From NCBI GenBank assembly GCA_947184155.2, contig CAMXCT020006567.1, forward strand, positions 839,001-903,000: a DNA stretch of 64,000 nucleotides, in the 5' to 3' direction. This DNA is from Cladocopium goreaui. Lineage: Eukaryota > Sar > Dinophyceae > Suessiales > Symbiodiniaceae. Position 1 is the stretch's first letter; each line of letters begins with the position of its first letter. Of the stretch, positions 11,303-21,948 are shown piece after piece. The position numbers and the translations under genes are program-made. Under the pieces are notes generated by a model, which did no database searches, was not told the DNA's origin, and saw only the letters and a program-made list of their open reading frames with translations.

Positions 11303-11429
11303 TGCTAAACAAGCCAGGAAAGGCCTTTGGCAACGTGGCAAATATGCAGTCAGCTTCGCACTCGGTCGAGCCCGCAATCGCCGAGATGTCCACAAAAGGG
11401 CACACCAGGAGGCGCTGACTATGAAATTG

Positions 11430-11445
11430 CCGGAAGTGTATCGGA
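11430..11445 (+). repeat. 16-bp target-site duplication of the LINE (right)
   Basis: CCGGAAGTGTATCGGA, identical to 3373-3388. The transposase frame continues beyond it. Confidence 0.95.
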
Positions 11446-11829
11446 TGGACATTCGAGCAGTCGGGATATGTGTACGTGGAGGACCGATGTTTCAATGATC
11501 GAAAGTTAACCAGATACGAGGAAATTTACCTTCCTGACCATTTCAAAAGACAACTCCGTGGAGTTGAGGCAGCTCTTGGAAGAGGAGCTAAGAAGAAATA
11601 GATCGCAAGTTGAACAGAAGAGGTCGCAGCCCGAAGAAGCAAAAGGGACTTTTAAGCTAGCAGGGCCGGTGATGCGTCTTGCATGTGGTGGGTTGATTTG
11701 CCGAATAAATTGGAGATGTTTGTTTATGTTGATTTGTGGGATCAGAAACATTGTTTGTTTCATTTCAAGGACGGCACGGGATGGACGTTATCACCCCCCC
11801 CCACCCCCCCCACCCCATATTAACAATGT

Positions 11830-11856
11830 CGTGCGGGCATCTACCCGCCCGACACC
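11830..11856 (-). repeat. Right terminal inverted repeat
   Basis: Reverse complement begins GGTGTCGGGCGGGTAGATGC, pairing with the left end. The internal stem is GTCG.GCGGG with CCCGC.CGAC around a six-base loop. Confidence 0.85.
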
Positions 11857-11863
11857 TTTAGGA
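11857..11863 (+). repeat. Target-site duplication of DNA transposon (right)
   Basis: TTTAGGA, identical to 2343-2349. Sequence downstream is collinear with copy B from 57714. Confidence 0.85.
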
Positions 11864-12225
11864 TGGTCATCAATCCATCAATAGAGAGAGTCACATGCCC
11901 ATGATGTTTGGATTCCCATTATGGGATGGATGACCATACACCATATATCCATGAGATATTCCAGTATCCCATTTATCAATGGATTGGTTTAAGGGACAAT
12001 TTTAGCCGGAACACCCCATATTTTTCATGGGAAAATCGATGGTTCCCGGTGTAGATTTTCCCGACAAAACCAATGATATGTTCATAGACCATATACACCT
12101 TTTCTACATCCATGTGCCAATGATATGTTCTATCCACCATATACCCATGATATACCCATGATATATTCCATCCCTTTTTTCTTCCCATTCCTGTGAAATC
12201 ACCGGTGAAATCGGCATCTGGCCAG

Positions 12226-12255
12226 GGGGTGGCGGCCACCACCGATGCCAACTGG
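12226..12255 (+). CDS. 30-nt micro-exon of transporter, copy A
   Basis: Ten codons reading [10 protein letters not shown] between an acceptor CCAG and a donor GTACCT. It joins in phase 0 the upstream exon ending HRTK and the downstream exon starting VGNILIAFL. This matches the sugar-porter layout where a small polar-Gly segment and NW lead into TM11. The same micro-exon is intact in copy B at 58087-58116. Confidence 0.8.
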
Positions 12256-12280
12256 GTACCTGGGCGGTGAAAAACAAAAA

Positions 12281-12416
12281 GTGGGCCCCCAAACGATAGC
12301 TAAGTTGGTGCAAATAACTCCAATAACTATGGTTTATGGTCCTTACAACTATAGTTATACTATGTTATACTATAGTTACTGGGGCTTAAAAACCAACTTA
12401 TACCTGGGGGGCCCAC
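12281..12416. mobile_element. Miniature inverted-repeat element (GTGGGCCCCC ends), copy A
   Basis: 136 bp with ends GTGGGCCCCC...AAGTTGGT and ACCAACTT...GGGGGCCCAC, and an internal palindrome rich in AACTATAGTTATA. It lies 25 bp downstream of the transporter micro-exon. Copy B has it at 58158-58294, so insertion predates the duplication. No clear target duplication was found. Confidence 0.75.
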
Positions 12417-13223
12417 ATTGTAGGCTATCTGGATGAATTACATTTTCTATCTTTTGAAGCTTGCGGGAAAAATCAGATCCACATTTTTTTTACCACCAAT
12501 TTTGGATCTTACACAATTCATTCCTGAAGAATGGTGATTTACACGGCCCATTCCTGAAGAACGGTAATATTTGAGTGGCCTTCAGAGTGATATTTTCACT
12601 AGTTGCCAGCCGCTAGTTCCTAGACTTGGTGATATCATGGGAAGATGAGGTTCTCACAGGTTGAGAGCTTCATGTCTTGGCAACATCTATGGTCAGCCAT
12701 GTCATTTCCGTCATCCCTGTGACTATGAAGACTTCTTGTGGGGCGTTGCATCCTTCTCATCGGATGTCATCTTTCCAGTCTCTGCATGCCCAGCAACTCA
12801 TGTTGTCGCACGACCCAAACTGGCTTGACATTGTGAGCCCCTTTGTTCTGTCATGGGCATAGCATTTGATACAGAAATTTCACCGACTTGAGTCCGATTG
12901 ATGAAAGAAAAGCTTTGCGTGAAACAGATTTCACTGGGATCTTTAGCTTAAACACCATCTGGTTGCACTTGAACGTGCTTTTGAATCGCCTGCCGACACA
13001 GAAGTGACACATCAGCTGCAGAACATCCATTCAGGAGTTGTACCCTCTTGTTATTTAACGGTTTGCGCACTGGACAATCACTGTTTAAGTTCGGTAAATC
13101 ATCATGATAATCATCATTAAATGAACCATGTTCCATAGCTATGTTAAATCACCACATGCTATGAATAGTGTGCTTTATTCATTTTGTTCAAGTTCCCGCC
13201 ACAACCGCGATGTGGTTCCTCAG
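12417..13223 (+). other. Intron sequence, copy A
   Basis: Transporter intron between the micro-exon and the last exon. Copy A has about 28 bp near 12770-12800 that are missing in copy B. No supported coding segment was seen. Confidence 0.6.
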
Positions 13224-13352
13224 GTGGGCAACATTTTGATTGCCTTCCTGCCACCGTTGATGTTTGCCAACTGGGGCTTCAACATGTTTTGGGTCTTCGT
13301 TGGCACCAACTGTCTCTGCCTCTTCTGCGCCATGTCTTTGCCAGAGACCAAG
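13224..13352 (+). CDS. Transporter exon, copy A (TM11-TM12, LPETK)
   Basis: 129-nt exon, 43 codons, from [14 protein letters not shown] to SLPETK, followed by a GT donor. It encodes the last two membrane helices and the PETK motif typical of sugar porters. Only two bases differ from the copy B exon at 59075-59203, and both change the protein. Confidence 0.85.
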
Positions 13353-13729
13353 GTGCGGCAGAGCACCAAGATTGGGCCAAACGTTTGGAAGGTTCCAAAA
13401 CGTTGTTTGCTCATTTCATCCCATCCCCTGTTCATATTCAACACCCTTCCCCTTTGTTACCACCATGCTTTCAGGGGTAAACGTTCCTAACCGTATAAAA
13501 GGGGGATGGGATTTTCATCGTTTTGGTATACTTCTTCCAATGTCAACTGGGGACTGATCATGGTCTTCTTTTGGGAGCCCAAAACCTACGGTGATAGTGA
13601 TAACATTTAAATTGTACCGGGATCACCTCCCGAACAGCGTAAGCTAATGGGGTCTTCAGCCCAGAACGTAAGCTAATGGGGTCTTCAGCCCAGAATTAGC
13701 TCCGGTGTGCACTGGTGCAGGCGCTGGGT

Positions 13730-14040
13730 CAGGTTCAACGAGGTTCCGGAAAAAGTTCCGAAGGTTCCGGAGAAGGTCTGGGACGCTTTGGTGCAGAGCC
13801 AGGTCAGGTTCAACAGGGTTCCGAAGAAGGTTCCGGAGAAGGTCTGGGAGGCTTGGTGCAGAGCCCGGTTAGGTTGAACAGGGTTCCAGAGACAGTGCCG
13901 GAGAAGGTCTGGGAGGCTTTGGTGCAGAGCCAGGTCCGGAGAAGGTTCCGGAGAAGGTTCCGGGAGGCTTTGGTGCAGAGCCAGGTCAGGTTCAACAGAG
14001 TTGAGGAAAAGGTTCCGGAGAAGGTCTGGGAGGCTTTGGA
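13730..14040 (+). repeat. Coding-like minisatellite (GTTCCGGAGAAGGT), copy A
   Basis: Five to six degenerate units built from GTTCCGGAGAAGGTCTGGG, AGGCTTTGGTGCAGAGCC and AGGTCAGGTTCAACAGG. The array is open in several frames on both strands, as expected for a unit length divisible by three, so open frames are weak evidence of coding. The copy B array is at 59524-59830. Confidence 0.85.
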
Positions 14041-14044
14041 GCAC

Positions 14045-14760
14045 GCTCAGGTGTTTCCAGCGCTTGGCTTCGCAGCATGCTTCAGAAAGATTTGTAAGGA
14101 TAAACCTTTGCGGCTGTTGGGGATACCACCGAAGCTTATTTCATATTTTTCCGACTGTTTAAATGTGTATCAGATTATCAGATCCTGAAATATGTACTTC
14201 CGGCTGTTTAAATGATTGGCCGGCCAGGAACTCCACAGGTAGATCACACTTAATTTGATCATCTTCCCATACTTTCCTCATGTTTGAATGCCAATTTCTG
14301 GATCTCCCTCATTTTGAGGCGAACCCATATCCATTGCTCATTGGAGTTTATTTTCTCCCTATTTCTGAGGCTTAAATCCCCACAAATTCGCTGGGTAAAT
14401 CCTGCATTCCTATCCGTTTCTGAGCATCGCACAAAGTGTGGCTGTGTCTGAAAATTTGGCACCTCCCTAAATGTATTGGCTTAATTAAAGCCTATAGTAC
14501 TATCATTTCCCCCATGAATATGTGGCCGGGGTGTATTCCTCATGCAAGTACACCCCAAATCCACGGTTTTGTTGCCTAGTTGCATCCCAGATCCATTTTT
14601 CCCACGCGGCACAGGACAAGAGCTTAGAGGAGATTACCTTGATGTTCAACCACTGGTTCCACCCAGGTTGAAGCCAAGGGACCCGGGGGACACCAAAAAT
14701 GTAGAGTACAATAACCCAATTCCAACGTATAGCTACACCCTACATATTCACTACAATCAC
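14045..14760 (+). other. Non-coding duplicated stretch
   Basis: Downstream of the transporter. Conserved with 59838-60553 at high identity but with no frame that resembles a known protein. Confidence 0.6.
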
Positions 14761-14912
14761 TATATATAATTATGTGTATAATTATATAATGATATATACA
14801 AATACACATATATATATGTATATATATATATATGTATATATATATATGTATATATATATGTATATATATATGTATATATATATATGTATATATATATATA
14901 TGTATATATATG

Positions 14913-14943
<31 letters not shown>

Positions 14944-14945
14944 TG
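14760..14945. repeat. TA/TATATG microsatellite
   Basis: About 185 bp of alternating TA with periodic G. Copy B at 60554-60645 is about half as long, so the tract is unstable in length. Confidence 0.9.
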
Positions 14946-16880
14946 TATAAATAAGTAGGGGGAGTCAATAAATGTACTATCCCTTTGTGCTATAGGCAGA
15001 TGGACTTGGATCATTTTTTTGGATACCCCCTCATGACAACGTTTGAAGTAGGCTTAAACCGGGGGGGCAGGGAGGCCATAGGGGTAACCCCCAAGAGTAG
15101 CAAAACGATGCAGAACAGCTTGCAGCTTCAACAATCCAGAACAGCTCAGAAGAACACACACACACACATATATATATATATATGTATAGACCAACCAGCT
15201 AATTTTTTCTTTGAAGTGTATCTATGATTGGGCATCATAGAGAGAGAGAGAGAGAGATGAACCAAGCGCTCAAATGTGGACTGTAGTTTCAAGTCATGGC
15301 ATCGAATGTCCCCACGTCCCACCCTAAAGGTCCCCATGCTCCCTGGTCTGCCGCTCCCCCATGTCCCACCCTAACCCACAACCCCAAAGGAATCCAAAGG
15401 TCTTAATCATTCCGGTAAAAAAGTAACCAACCCTACAGTAAGTGATCTTTTCGTACTGGCCTAAGCGATCCTGACCCAAGAGAGACATCTCGGGGGCGCC
15501 TATGTCCCACAAAATTGGGAGGTTGATGGCAAAATCACTGATACATGGGATAGTTTAGGATTTTCCATTGGTTGAAGTACCAGAGGTTATCTCAAACTCC
15601 ACCCATCTTCGAACTTGTTTGATCCTCAAGAATAAAACAGTCAGAGTCGTCACCTTCACACGGGGACATGCTCCTATGGTGACTCCAGAAATGCGTTCTT
15701 TTGGAATAGTTTATAATTATGCATCAAGTACTATTTTTATCCAAAAAGTCCCGCACCAAGTTTTTTTTGATTTGTACCGATCTCTCACCACATTTTCTCA
15801 TCATATATTTTGTATTATATAATTATTATTGTATTTGCAAGAATTCATCAGATTCCACTTCAAACTATAAACCCGCATACGTATATAACAATCACCAATA
15901 ATATATGACAATGTACTTTTCAACATTTGTAATAGCCAATAATACAGTAAGCATTCAAAGTTCTGTTTGACCTTTCGACCCTGACTTCAGTGCCCCGCAT
16001 TTGTTGGTGTATCCTCCGTGGCAGGCGAGTGCAAGGCCACCGAAGACGCCGACGTGGATTCGGTGCATCCGTAGACCGAGCTGCTGAAAACTGCGCTCAA
16101 ATGTGCAAAACTCAGCACATTTTTGAGGCGACGTTGGTTGCATTGTACAGGAGGACATTGTTGATGTGGCTTGAAATGATGGCAAAGGATAGAAAATGAT
16201 GGACCCAAGCTATTTTGAGGACTTTTGCAAGTCTTCCTGCACGATTTGACACAATTTTTGCAGAGCCCTATCTTCTCGCCCTGCGACCAGCTCGATGAAC
16301 ATGTCTTGGGAATATCCTGTATACAGCTGGGCCGGTCTTTGAGATGGGTGTGTGTGTCACTATCACCACAGCACATGCTTCAGAAAGATAGACAAAATAA
16401 TATGCTCATGACTCACTGTTTCCAGAAAGTGGCGACCAGCAGCATTTATTCATCAAGTGATTCTTTCATGAAGTTTACTGAAGTTTACTGTCATCCCTAT
16501 GCTTCCGATGCAGGAAACCTAGTATATGGCCGTTGGATTCCATAGTGAGGTTGCAATGGTACCCATCGGAAGGCCCACAAATTTATAGAATGGAGCCTTT
16601 GACAACAGGGATTGTTTTAGCCCGAAGTATTGAAATTCGATTTATATCCCAAGTGGGCTGAGTGCCCAGAACGCAGGCAGCCGCTTGTTTGGGATTACAA
16701 AGTACCAGTAGTACCGCACAAGGCGGTGGGGGAAGTTTCAAAAATAGGAAACCTATAGAAGAGGTTGGTTGTTGTGAACCACGGATGGCAGAGCGAATCC
16801 ACTGGTGGACCGACAGGTGGTTGGAGTTGTGTTTTTTGGAATGGTTGCAATGGTTGCAGTGGTCACCTTACCACAACTGC
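14946..16880 (+). other. Non-coding duplicated stretch
   Basis: Matches 60646-62545 in copy B. Contains short CA, TA and GA microsatellites near 15155-15255. Open stretches around 15960-16550 are not supported by any recognisable protein signature. Confidence 0.55.
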
Positions 16881-17650
16881 TGGATGTAGTGTCGTGTAGT
16901 GCAGTTGTAGTTGTAGTTGCAGTTGTAGCTGTAGTTGTAGTGTTGTGTAGTGTAGTGGAGTTGTAGTTGTAATATAGTGTAATCAGTGTAGTTGCAAGTG
17001 CAGTTGCAGTTGTAGTCGTGATGTGGTGTAATTAGTGTAGTGTAGTGCAGTGTAATGTCGTGTAGTGTTGTGTAGTGTTGTGTGGTTAGTGTAGTCTAAT
17101 GTAGCGTAAGCTAGTGCAGTTGTAGTTGTAGTGTAGTGCAGTGTAATTAGTGTAGTGTAGTGTAGTATGTGCAGTGTAGCGTAGTGTAAGCTGTAATGAA
17201 GTGGTAGTTTTAGGTGTAGTTGCAGCTGCAGTTGTAGTTGTAGTGTAATGCAATGTAATCAGTCTAGTGTAGTGTTGTGTAATGTAGTGTGGTTGTAGTT
17301 GTAGTTGTATTTGTAGTTGTAGTGTGCTGCAGTGTAATTAGTGTAGCGCAGTGTAGTTGTAACTGTAGTCGTTGTTGTGTTATTAGGATTATTATTATTA
17401 GTAGTAGTAGTAGTTGTTGTAGTTGTTGCTGTAGTGTAATTGGTGTAGTGTAGCGTAATTAGATGTAATTAGTGTATATAGGGTAGTGTAGTGTAGTGTA
17501 GTGTAGTGTAGTGTAGTGTAGTGTAGTGTAGTGTAATTAGTGTATTTAGCGTAGTTTATTTACATTTGTAGTTGTAGCGGTGGTGTAGTGTAGTGTAGTG
17601 GTAGTTGTAGTTGTAATTGTCTATCTATCTATCTGTCTGTCTGTCTGTCT
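16880..17650 (+). repeat. GTAGT / GTTGTA degenerate microsatellite with TCTA-TCTG tail
   Basis: About 740 bp of permuted GTAGT, GTTGTA and GTAATTAGT units, strongly strand-biased (almost no C), ending in TCTA/TCTG repeats. The copy B equivalent is 62540-63311 with different unit counts. Confidence 0.92.
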
Positions 17651-18830
17651 ACCTGCAAACTTGAAAATGAAGCTATTCTGCGAGACTTCTTCAATTTTTG
17701 AACTTGACAACATCCAAAACGAAGCAATTCTGCGAGACTTCCTCAATTTTTAAACTTGACAACATCAAAAACGAAGCAATTCTGCGAGACATCCTTGAAA
17801 CATGGAAAGTTGAGTGCAGAGCTGATGGCCTCGTACCAATGCGTTTTGCGATTTTTCCAGTTGTGTCTCTAAAGTATTGCGCCTGCCCGGAAAAAGTGAA
17901 GCCAGGTCATACAAAGTGCTGCACCTGTCACACAAAATCATCTTCCCAAACCTGAAGATCTCATGCTCCAAAATACAACCCTCTCAGGGAATCTCCGCCC
18001 TGACCTCCCAACATCTCTCGTGAACATGTCTCTTGTACTGCGCTTGCCATGCAAAATGCATCTTTCCAGTGTCCCGCGCCTGCCATCGTTTTTGAAAGTG
18101 CTACAAAACCCTCACGTTTTGCTCACTTTTGACAAGGCGCACAATCCCCTGCGCCTGCCACGGAAAACGACATCTGAACGTCCAAAAGTGCTCCGTACCC
18201 CTCTGTTTTTTCCACTTTTGACTTGGAAATGTGCTCCGCGCCACAACGGCGTGCGCTTTTTCGACATGTCAACTTCCAAAAGTGGTCCGAGCATGGCGTG
18301 TTTTGTACATTTTGACTTCGAAACGTGCTTCGCGCCACAACGGCGTGCACTTTTTCGACATCTCAACAAAAGTGGTCCGAACATGGTGTGTTTTGTGCAT
18401 TTTGACTTCGAAATGTGCTTTGCGCCACAACAACTTCCAAAAGTGCTCCGACATATTGACTTGGAAATGTGCTTCGCGCCACAGCGGCGCGCACTTTTTC
18501 GACATCTCAGCTTCTAAAAGTGCTCCGCGGCTGAGGTGTTTTGTACATTTTGACTTGGAAATGTGCTTCGCGCCACAATGGCGTGCAACTTTTCATCCCT
18601 CATCTGGCCAGATGGCTCCGCACCCGCCGCTTTAGCGAGCCTACTTTTCCACCCTCCAGAGCCACAAATCACAGTGTTTCGCGACTTTCCTACCTTTTCG
18701 CGCACCTGGATCTTTTTTCTTCTGAGACTTTCTCTTCTTTGATCTTCTTTTTTTTCTCTTCTCTGACTCTTCCCATCTCTGCGTTTCATCTGCCCATACT
18801 GTCGGAAGTTTGACTTCTAAACATCCTTCG
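17640..18830 (+). repeat. Dispersed Symbiodiniaceae-type repeat family, copy A
   Basis: Starts with two tandem copies of about 62 bp (CTGCGAGACTTC...AACTTGACAACATC), then an 85-codon frame (17698-17955) ending CCTCHTKSSSQT, then tandem units of about 65-110 bp with the phrase GAAATGTGCTTCGCGCCACA. The units read open in several frames on both strands. I recall very similar strings scattered through Symbiodiniaceae predicted proteins, where they behave like a repeat family misread as genes. The copy B equivalent starts at 63310. Confidence 0.7.
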
Positions 18831-21151
18831 GCCGGGCTCCACCACGACTATTGCAACCTGGGTGGTTGTTTGTTTGAACTTTGATATGATTGAATATGGT
18901 TTAGTTTAATCTTGTACTTTTGGAACAAAAACACCAACTAGAAACTACAGATTGGAAATCGAGGAGTAGCTGCTTGACACAGGCCCTAACCCGCTCTTAG
19001 ATTCTGGCGACTTGCAAGCTTTTGGCAGCCGGCCTTCTGAATGGGCTTGGTTGTTGCATGGTAGGAGCGCCTGACTAGTACTTAACAGGTGCAGTGATTT
19101 CAATTCTTGTTTCAGGTTTCAAGTTTCGAGAGTTTTTCGTGATTGTCTAATCGACTCCCGCAACTGGATCCAGACAATGACCATGGATTGTTTCAACTTG
19201 CTTTCTGAAAGGATTGGACCTGGAGAAAGGCTGTTTCATACCATTCCTGCTTGCAACAAACGATTCATTGTTTGGTGGGAGTATTGGACGCTTGTGTGGG
19301 GGGCAAGCGCACAAGGGTGAAGCGGCTGCCGGCACGGCGGGGCTGGGGACGCCTGTCCTCGCGGGACTCTCCCCAAGACCGCTTTTGGATTTGCCAAGAG
19401 AGCGCACGAGTTTTTGCGCAAAAAATGAACGTCTCATGAGAATCTGATTCTATAGGATCTTCCGGATTTGCGATGATGACCCTTGGGAGCGTGTATTAAA
19501 ATGTAATCTACTAGGTAATTATTATGTACTCGTCAATTGTCACCCAGAGTATCATGCACATGCTTTGGGTACATGTTTGATTTGCCACTGCACTGACAGG
19601 GGATGTTTGATAGACCATCCCAAAACGGTAGGCTTATGGCAGCCAGGGTGAATCCCACATTAGTCAACACATTTTTACTAGGCTTGGAGTATCGGAATGT
19701 TTTGTACAAGACGGAAGCAGTTGGCCAAATTGCATGGCCATAAGACAGCTGGTAGACGAAGTGATCATTTACTTTCTTTTTTTTGGGGGGTTGCTATTAC
19801 ATGCTATTACTTACATGATTTTTTTTGGGGGGAGGGTGGCTCAACCACCAACTAACCGCTAAGTTCGCTTTTTCAGATGTACCCCTTGGCCTGTGCCTGA
19901 AACCTTTTTCAGTTCGACATTTCCCTCACGTGTTCTCGGGCATCCTATCGCCGCCATGGCGCCAGTTGCAGTGGTTGACAAGTCTTCAAGGCAGGTGATG
20001 CAGCACTTCGGTTTTTGTGTGCTGAAGATCCAAATTTGATTGGATGGATCCAATTTTGTGTCTTTTTTGGATTAGCGATATTAGCGGTTGACGTCTTTTT
20101 GGGATGCTAAAAATCAACATGGACCGTGTCAGAACCTTGGGGATCACCATGCTCAACATGTTCAACCCCACCTGATGCCCATGATACTAACAGTGATCAG
20201 CTCTTTGTGGGCCTACTGGTCTAGAAATTGCCATCCGGGATGCCCTCGATATTATGGCCATGGGATTTTCCCAGAAATTTCAGAACCAGGTTGTCAAGTT
20301 GTTGGTGATAGGTTATCACTGATAATCACTGATAATAATGACATTTATTAATTTATTATGGTGTTATGTCAATTTTCATGTCATAAATGTCAATTTTTCC
20401 CAGTTTATTGCCATAAAAAAACAAAAACACATATGGTCCTGTATGATTGTTGGTCCGACAAATAGGCTGATGATCCCCACTTTCCGATTTTCAGAGGCCA
20501 GGGGCGAAAAAACCACCAGTTTTATTGGTACATATTGGCTATGTACCCAATCTCATTGGATTGGTTTAAGGGAAAATCTACAGGAAACCATGGTTTTTAC
20601 CATCAAATATAGGGCTTTCCTGTAAATTTTCCCATCATCCAATTCTATGACAATCAATCCCAGTCATATTTTCTATTCTGTAAAGGTTCATCCCTGATTT
20701 TCTTCCTATGGTATTGCCAGTCCTTCATAGATTAACCCATTCGATTCCTATGAAAATGGGGATGGATGTCGGTTGAAGATGGTATATCCCACCTAACATG
20801 TTCCCATTCTATTCCTATATGGATCCTCGTTAAAATTTCCACTACAGAATGGGAGGAGACGTGTACCATATAAAATGCCTGGCCAGGGTTGTTTTATATG
20901 CAACTACCTCCTTGGTACCCATCATTTTGTAGAAGAACAATTTTATCGAGCATGATAGGGTTATGCCCATCATGTTGTAGAGCCTTGCTCCCCTCGTATT
21001 TTTACGAGTCATTCGAAATCAAACCATCATTTTGTAGTGACCATAGCTTTGGTGACAGATGAATCCCCGTTCGAATTTCCACTACAGAATGGGAGGCCTT
21101 GTGCCCCGTTTCAAGGCCTTGCCAGGCTTAAAATAAGATGAAAAAATGGGG
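18831..21151 (+). other. Largely non-coding stretch
   Basis: A GC-rich patch at about 19265-19440 could be an isolated exon (both strands stay open for 60-95 codons) but no family is recognised. Two G-runs after T-runs occur at about 19780-19840. Near 20810-21110 there are copies of a short block containing TTTCCACTACAGAATGGGAGG and the ATTTTGTAG motif. No gene is called. Confidence 0.5.
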
Positions 21152-21691
21152 TTGAAAATAAATACTATAGCCAGGACCATGACGAAACAGTAACTAGTCT
21201 GCCGAACAGGCAGTGTCCTGAACAGGGACGTTTTTTTTTAAATAGGAAACATATGTAGTCCAGGACTTTGTCCTTGGAGTTATATATATATATAGTCCAG
21301 GACTCTGTCCTTGGAGTTGTGTATATATATATACACCGTGTCTTTGGAGTTATACAAATATGCGCAGCTTAGTTCCCTAAAATAACGCACCTACCCTAGT
21401 AAAAAAAACAAATTGCAGCTCTTGGCAACGTTTTGTGGGAACTCTTCATTTGTTGTTTTTTGGTTGCTTTTTGTTTATTATTACACACAATTAAATGATC
21501 CATAGTGATCCTAATTGACCCTAATGAACACTAAATAACATTCATTGACACTAATTGGACACTAAATGTCACTAATTGACACTCAATTGCACTACTTGCC
21601 ACTAAATAAAGCTAATCGATACGAATTGACACCACTAATTGACTCTAGATGACACGATGTCACACTAATTGACACGCATATTAGATACCAT
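21152..21691 (+). repeat. Duplicated block, unit 1
   Basis: From TTGAAAATAAATACTATAG to the CACTAATTGACAC series. It contains CTGCCGAACAGGCAG and GTCCTGAACAGGGAC hairpins, two full CCAGGACTTTGTCCTTGG-type modules plus a degenerate one, TA runs, and a tract of CACTAATTGACA-like words. Repeated at 21949-22720. Confidence 0.9.
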
Positions 21692-21948
21692 GCTTACGTG
21701 AGGGTCGTTGGAACTTCATGCAATAGTTGATCACAGCATGCATTTTGTAGTGAAGTGAGGCGGCCTCATCATTTTGTAGCGCGCAGTAATTGGATGGGCA
21801 GACTTTGGTACTTTAGGTGCTCGACACGAAATAAAACCCAGATATATAAGTAGTTAATACTACAGATATATATAAATATATATAAGTATTAAAAAACACA
21901 CATATATATATATGTAAATTGCTACAGATGTATACTAGGATGTGGTCC

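Larger units (their letters stand above)
3389..11429 (-). mobile_element. APE-type LINE with OTU protease domain, near full length, 8.0 kb
   Basis: A non-LTR retrotransposon lies on the minus strand between two exact 16-bp direct repeats, inside the DNA transposon. In element order it has a short 5' lead; a long first frame with zinc finger and OTU domain; then an APE endonuclease, a reverse transcriptase and a C-terminal CCHC motif. No poly(A) tail is present: the 3' end reads CATTATTTTT in element sense. The combination APE, RT and OTU-type cysteine protease is known from the Dualen/RandI family of Chlamydomonas, although I see no second (restriction-like) endonuclease here. The first frame is fully open and the second has one stop and two frame changes, so the copy is young but probably inactive. 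Exact target repeats also argue for recent insertion. Confidence 0.92.
2571..11498 (+). pseudogene. ISXO2/IS1595-like transposase fragment, split by a LINE
   Basis: Three pieces are visible. 2571-2729 gives 52 residues with a CCHC zinc knuckle (CFGCGAKGHRIERC, Cys-x2-Cys-x4-His-x4-Cys). 2827-3388 gives the next part with CLSCG...C zinc-ribbon cysteines, a helical segment GLGRHRIASVCSTLRAIEAK resembling a helix-turn-helix, and GDIEGDATSLRK, which corresponds in position to the first catalytic Asp region of IS1595-family DDE transposases. The frame enters the LINE target duplication as QPEVYR and resumes after the LINE at 11446 as MDIRAVGICVRGG before a stop at 11498, so the LINE did not change the frame. 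A stop separates the first two pieces, and the later catalytic residues are missing. I remember this knuckle-plus-ribbon layout as common in dinoflagellate IS1595-like transposases; a search would settle it. Confidence 0.75.
2350..11856 (+). mobile_element. IS1595-like DNA transposon, internally deleted, carrying a nested LINE
   Basis: The outer element is bounded by 27-bp inverted ends (2350-2376 and 11830-11856) that differ by a few transitions plus the outermost base, and by a 7-bp target duplication. Removing the inner LINE leaves about 1.45 kb. It carries the N-terminal part of an ISXO2/IS1595-type transposase (see separate entry) and then apparently non-coding sequence with a C-rich tract (about 11793-11815). 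The catalytic C-terminal part is not visible, so the copy looks non-autonomous. Each end is itself a near-palindrome (GCGGG...CCCGC type) able to fold as a stem-loop. Copy B lacks the element, so insertion followed the segmental duplication or affected only copy A. Confidence 0.85.
1094..13352 (+). pseudogene. MFS sugar transporter, copy A, last four exons only in window
   Basis: Four exons of a major facilitator (sugar porter, Pfam Sugar_tr type) gene are visible: 1094-1177, 1406-1467, 12226-12255 and 13224-13352. They encode the region from about TM10 to TM12, with motifs [20 protein letters not shown], the micro-exon [10 protein letters not shown], and WGFNMFW...LPETK. Exon phases close: 1177 ends in phase 1 with a GC donor and 1406 starts with GC. 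The intron between the second and third exons holds the 9.5 kb nested transposon. In the last exon the only two differences from copy B are both amino-acid changes at positions usually conserved in the family (D to A, T to M), which suggests relaxed constraint. The 5' exons lie outside the window, so whether the copy works cannot be decided. I call it a likely pseudogene at modest confidence. Confidence 0.55.
11864..18340 (+). repeat. Segmental duplication, copy A, right part
   Basis: This matches 57714-64000 in the same order and direction, so copy A (without its insertion) and copy B are collinear for about 8.8 kb. Shared contents in order are a transporter micro-exon, a small inverted-repeat element, the last transporter exon, a minisatellite, TA tracts, the GTAGT microsatellite and the start of a repeat family. 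Copy B runs off the window end, so the true unit is longer. Direct orientation and about 55 kb spacing indicate a large tandem or near-tandem duplication. Confidence 0.95.

Noticed and set aside
10896-11498. 200-codon plus-strand frame opposite the LINE
   Set aside because: It lies antisense to the long LINE frame over most of its length and crosses the LINE border. Only its last 17 codons belong to the transposase remnant.
11446-11660. An alternative frame (WTFEQSGYVYVEDR...) as the transposase continuation
   Set aside because: The frame that runs on from the left part, MDIRAVGICVRGG, fits the remembered family better and needs no shift. The other frame is likely chance.
11793-11816. C-rich tract as a G-quadruplex regulatory element
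   Set aside because: It lies inside the DNA transposon and there is no evidence of a nearby promoter. It is probably a simple repeat.
2350-11856. The inverted ends as part of the LINE, making a novel TIR-bearing retroelement
   Set aside because: The 16-bp target duplication at 3373-3388 and 11430-11445 shows the LINE ends inside, and the transposase frame continues across it. The ends belong to the outer DNA transposon.
14624-15014. Tyr/Ile-rich open frames
   Set aside because: Pure TATATG microsatellite. The tract length differs greatly between the two copies.
19147-19447. GC-rich patch as a gene
   Set aside because: Both strands are open and no motif is recognised; kept only as a note.
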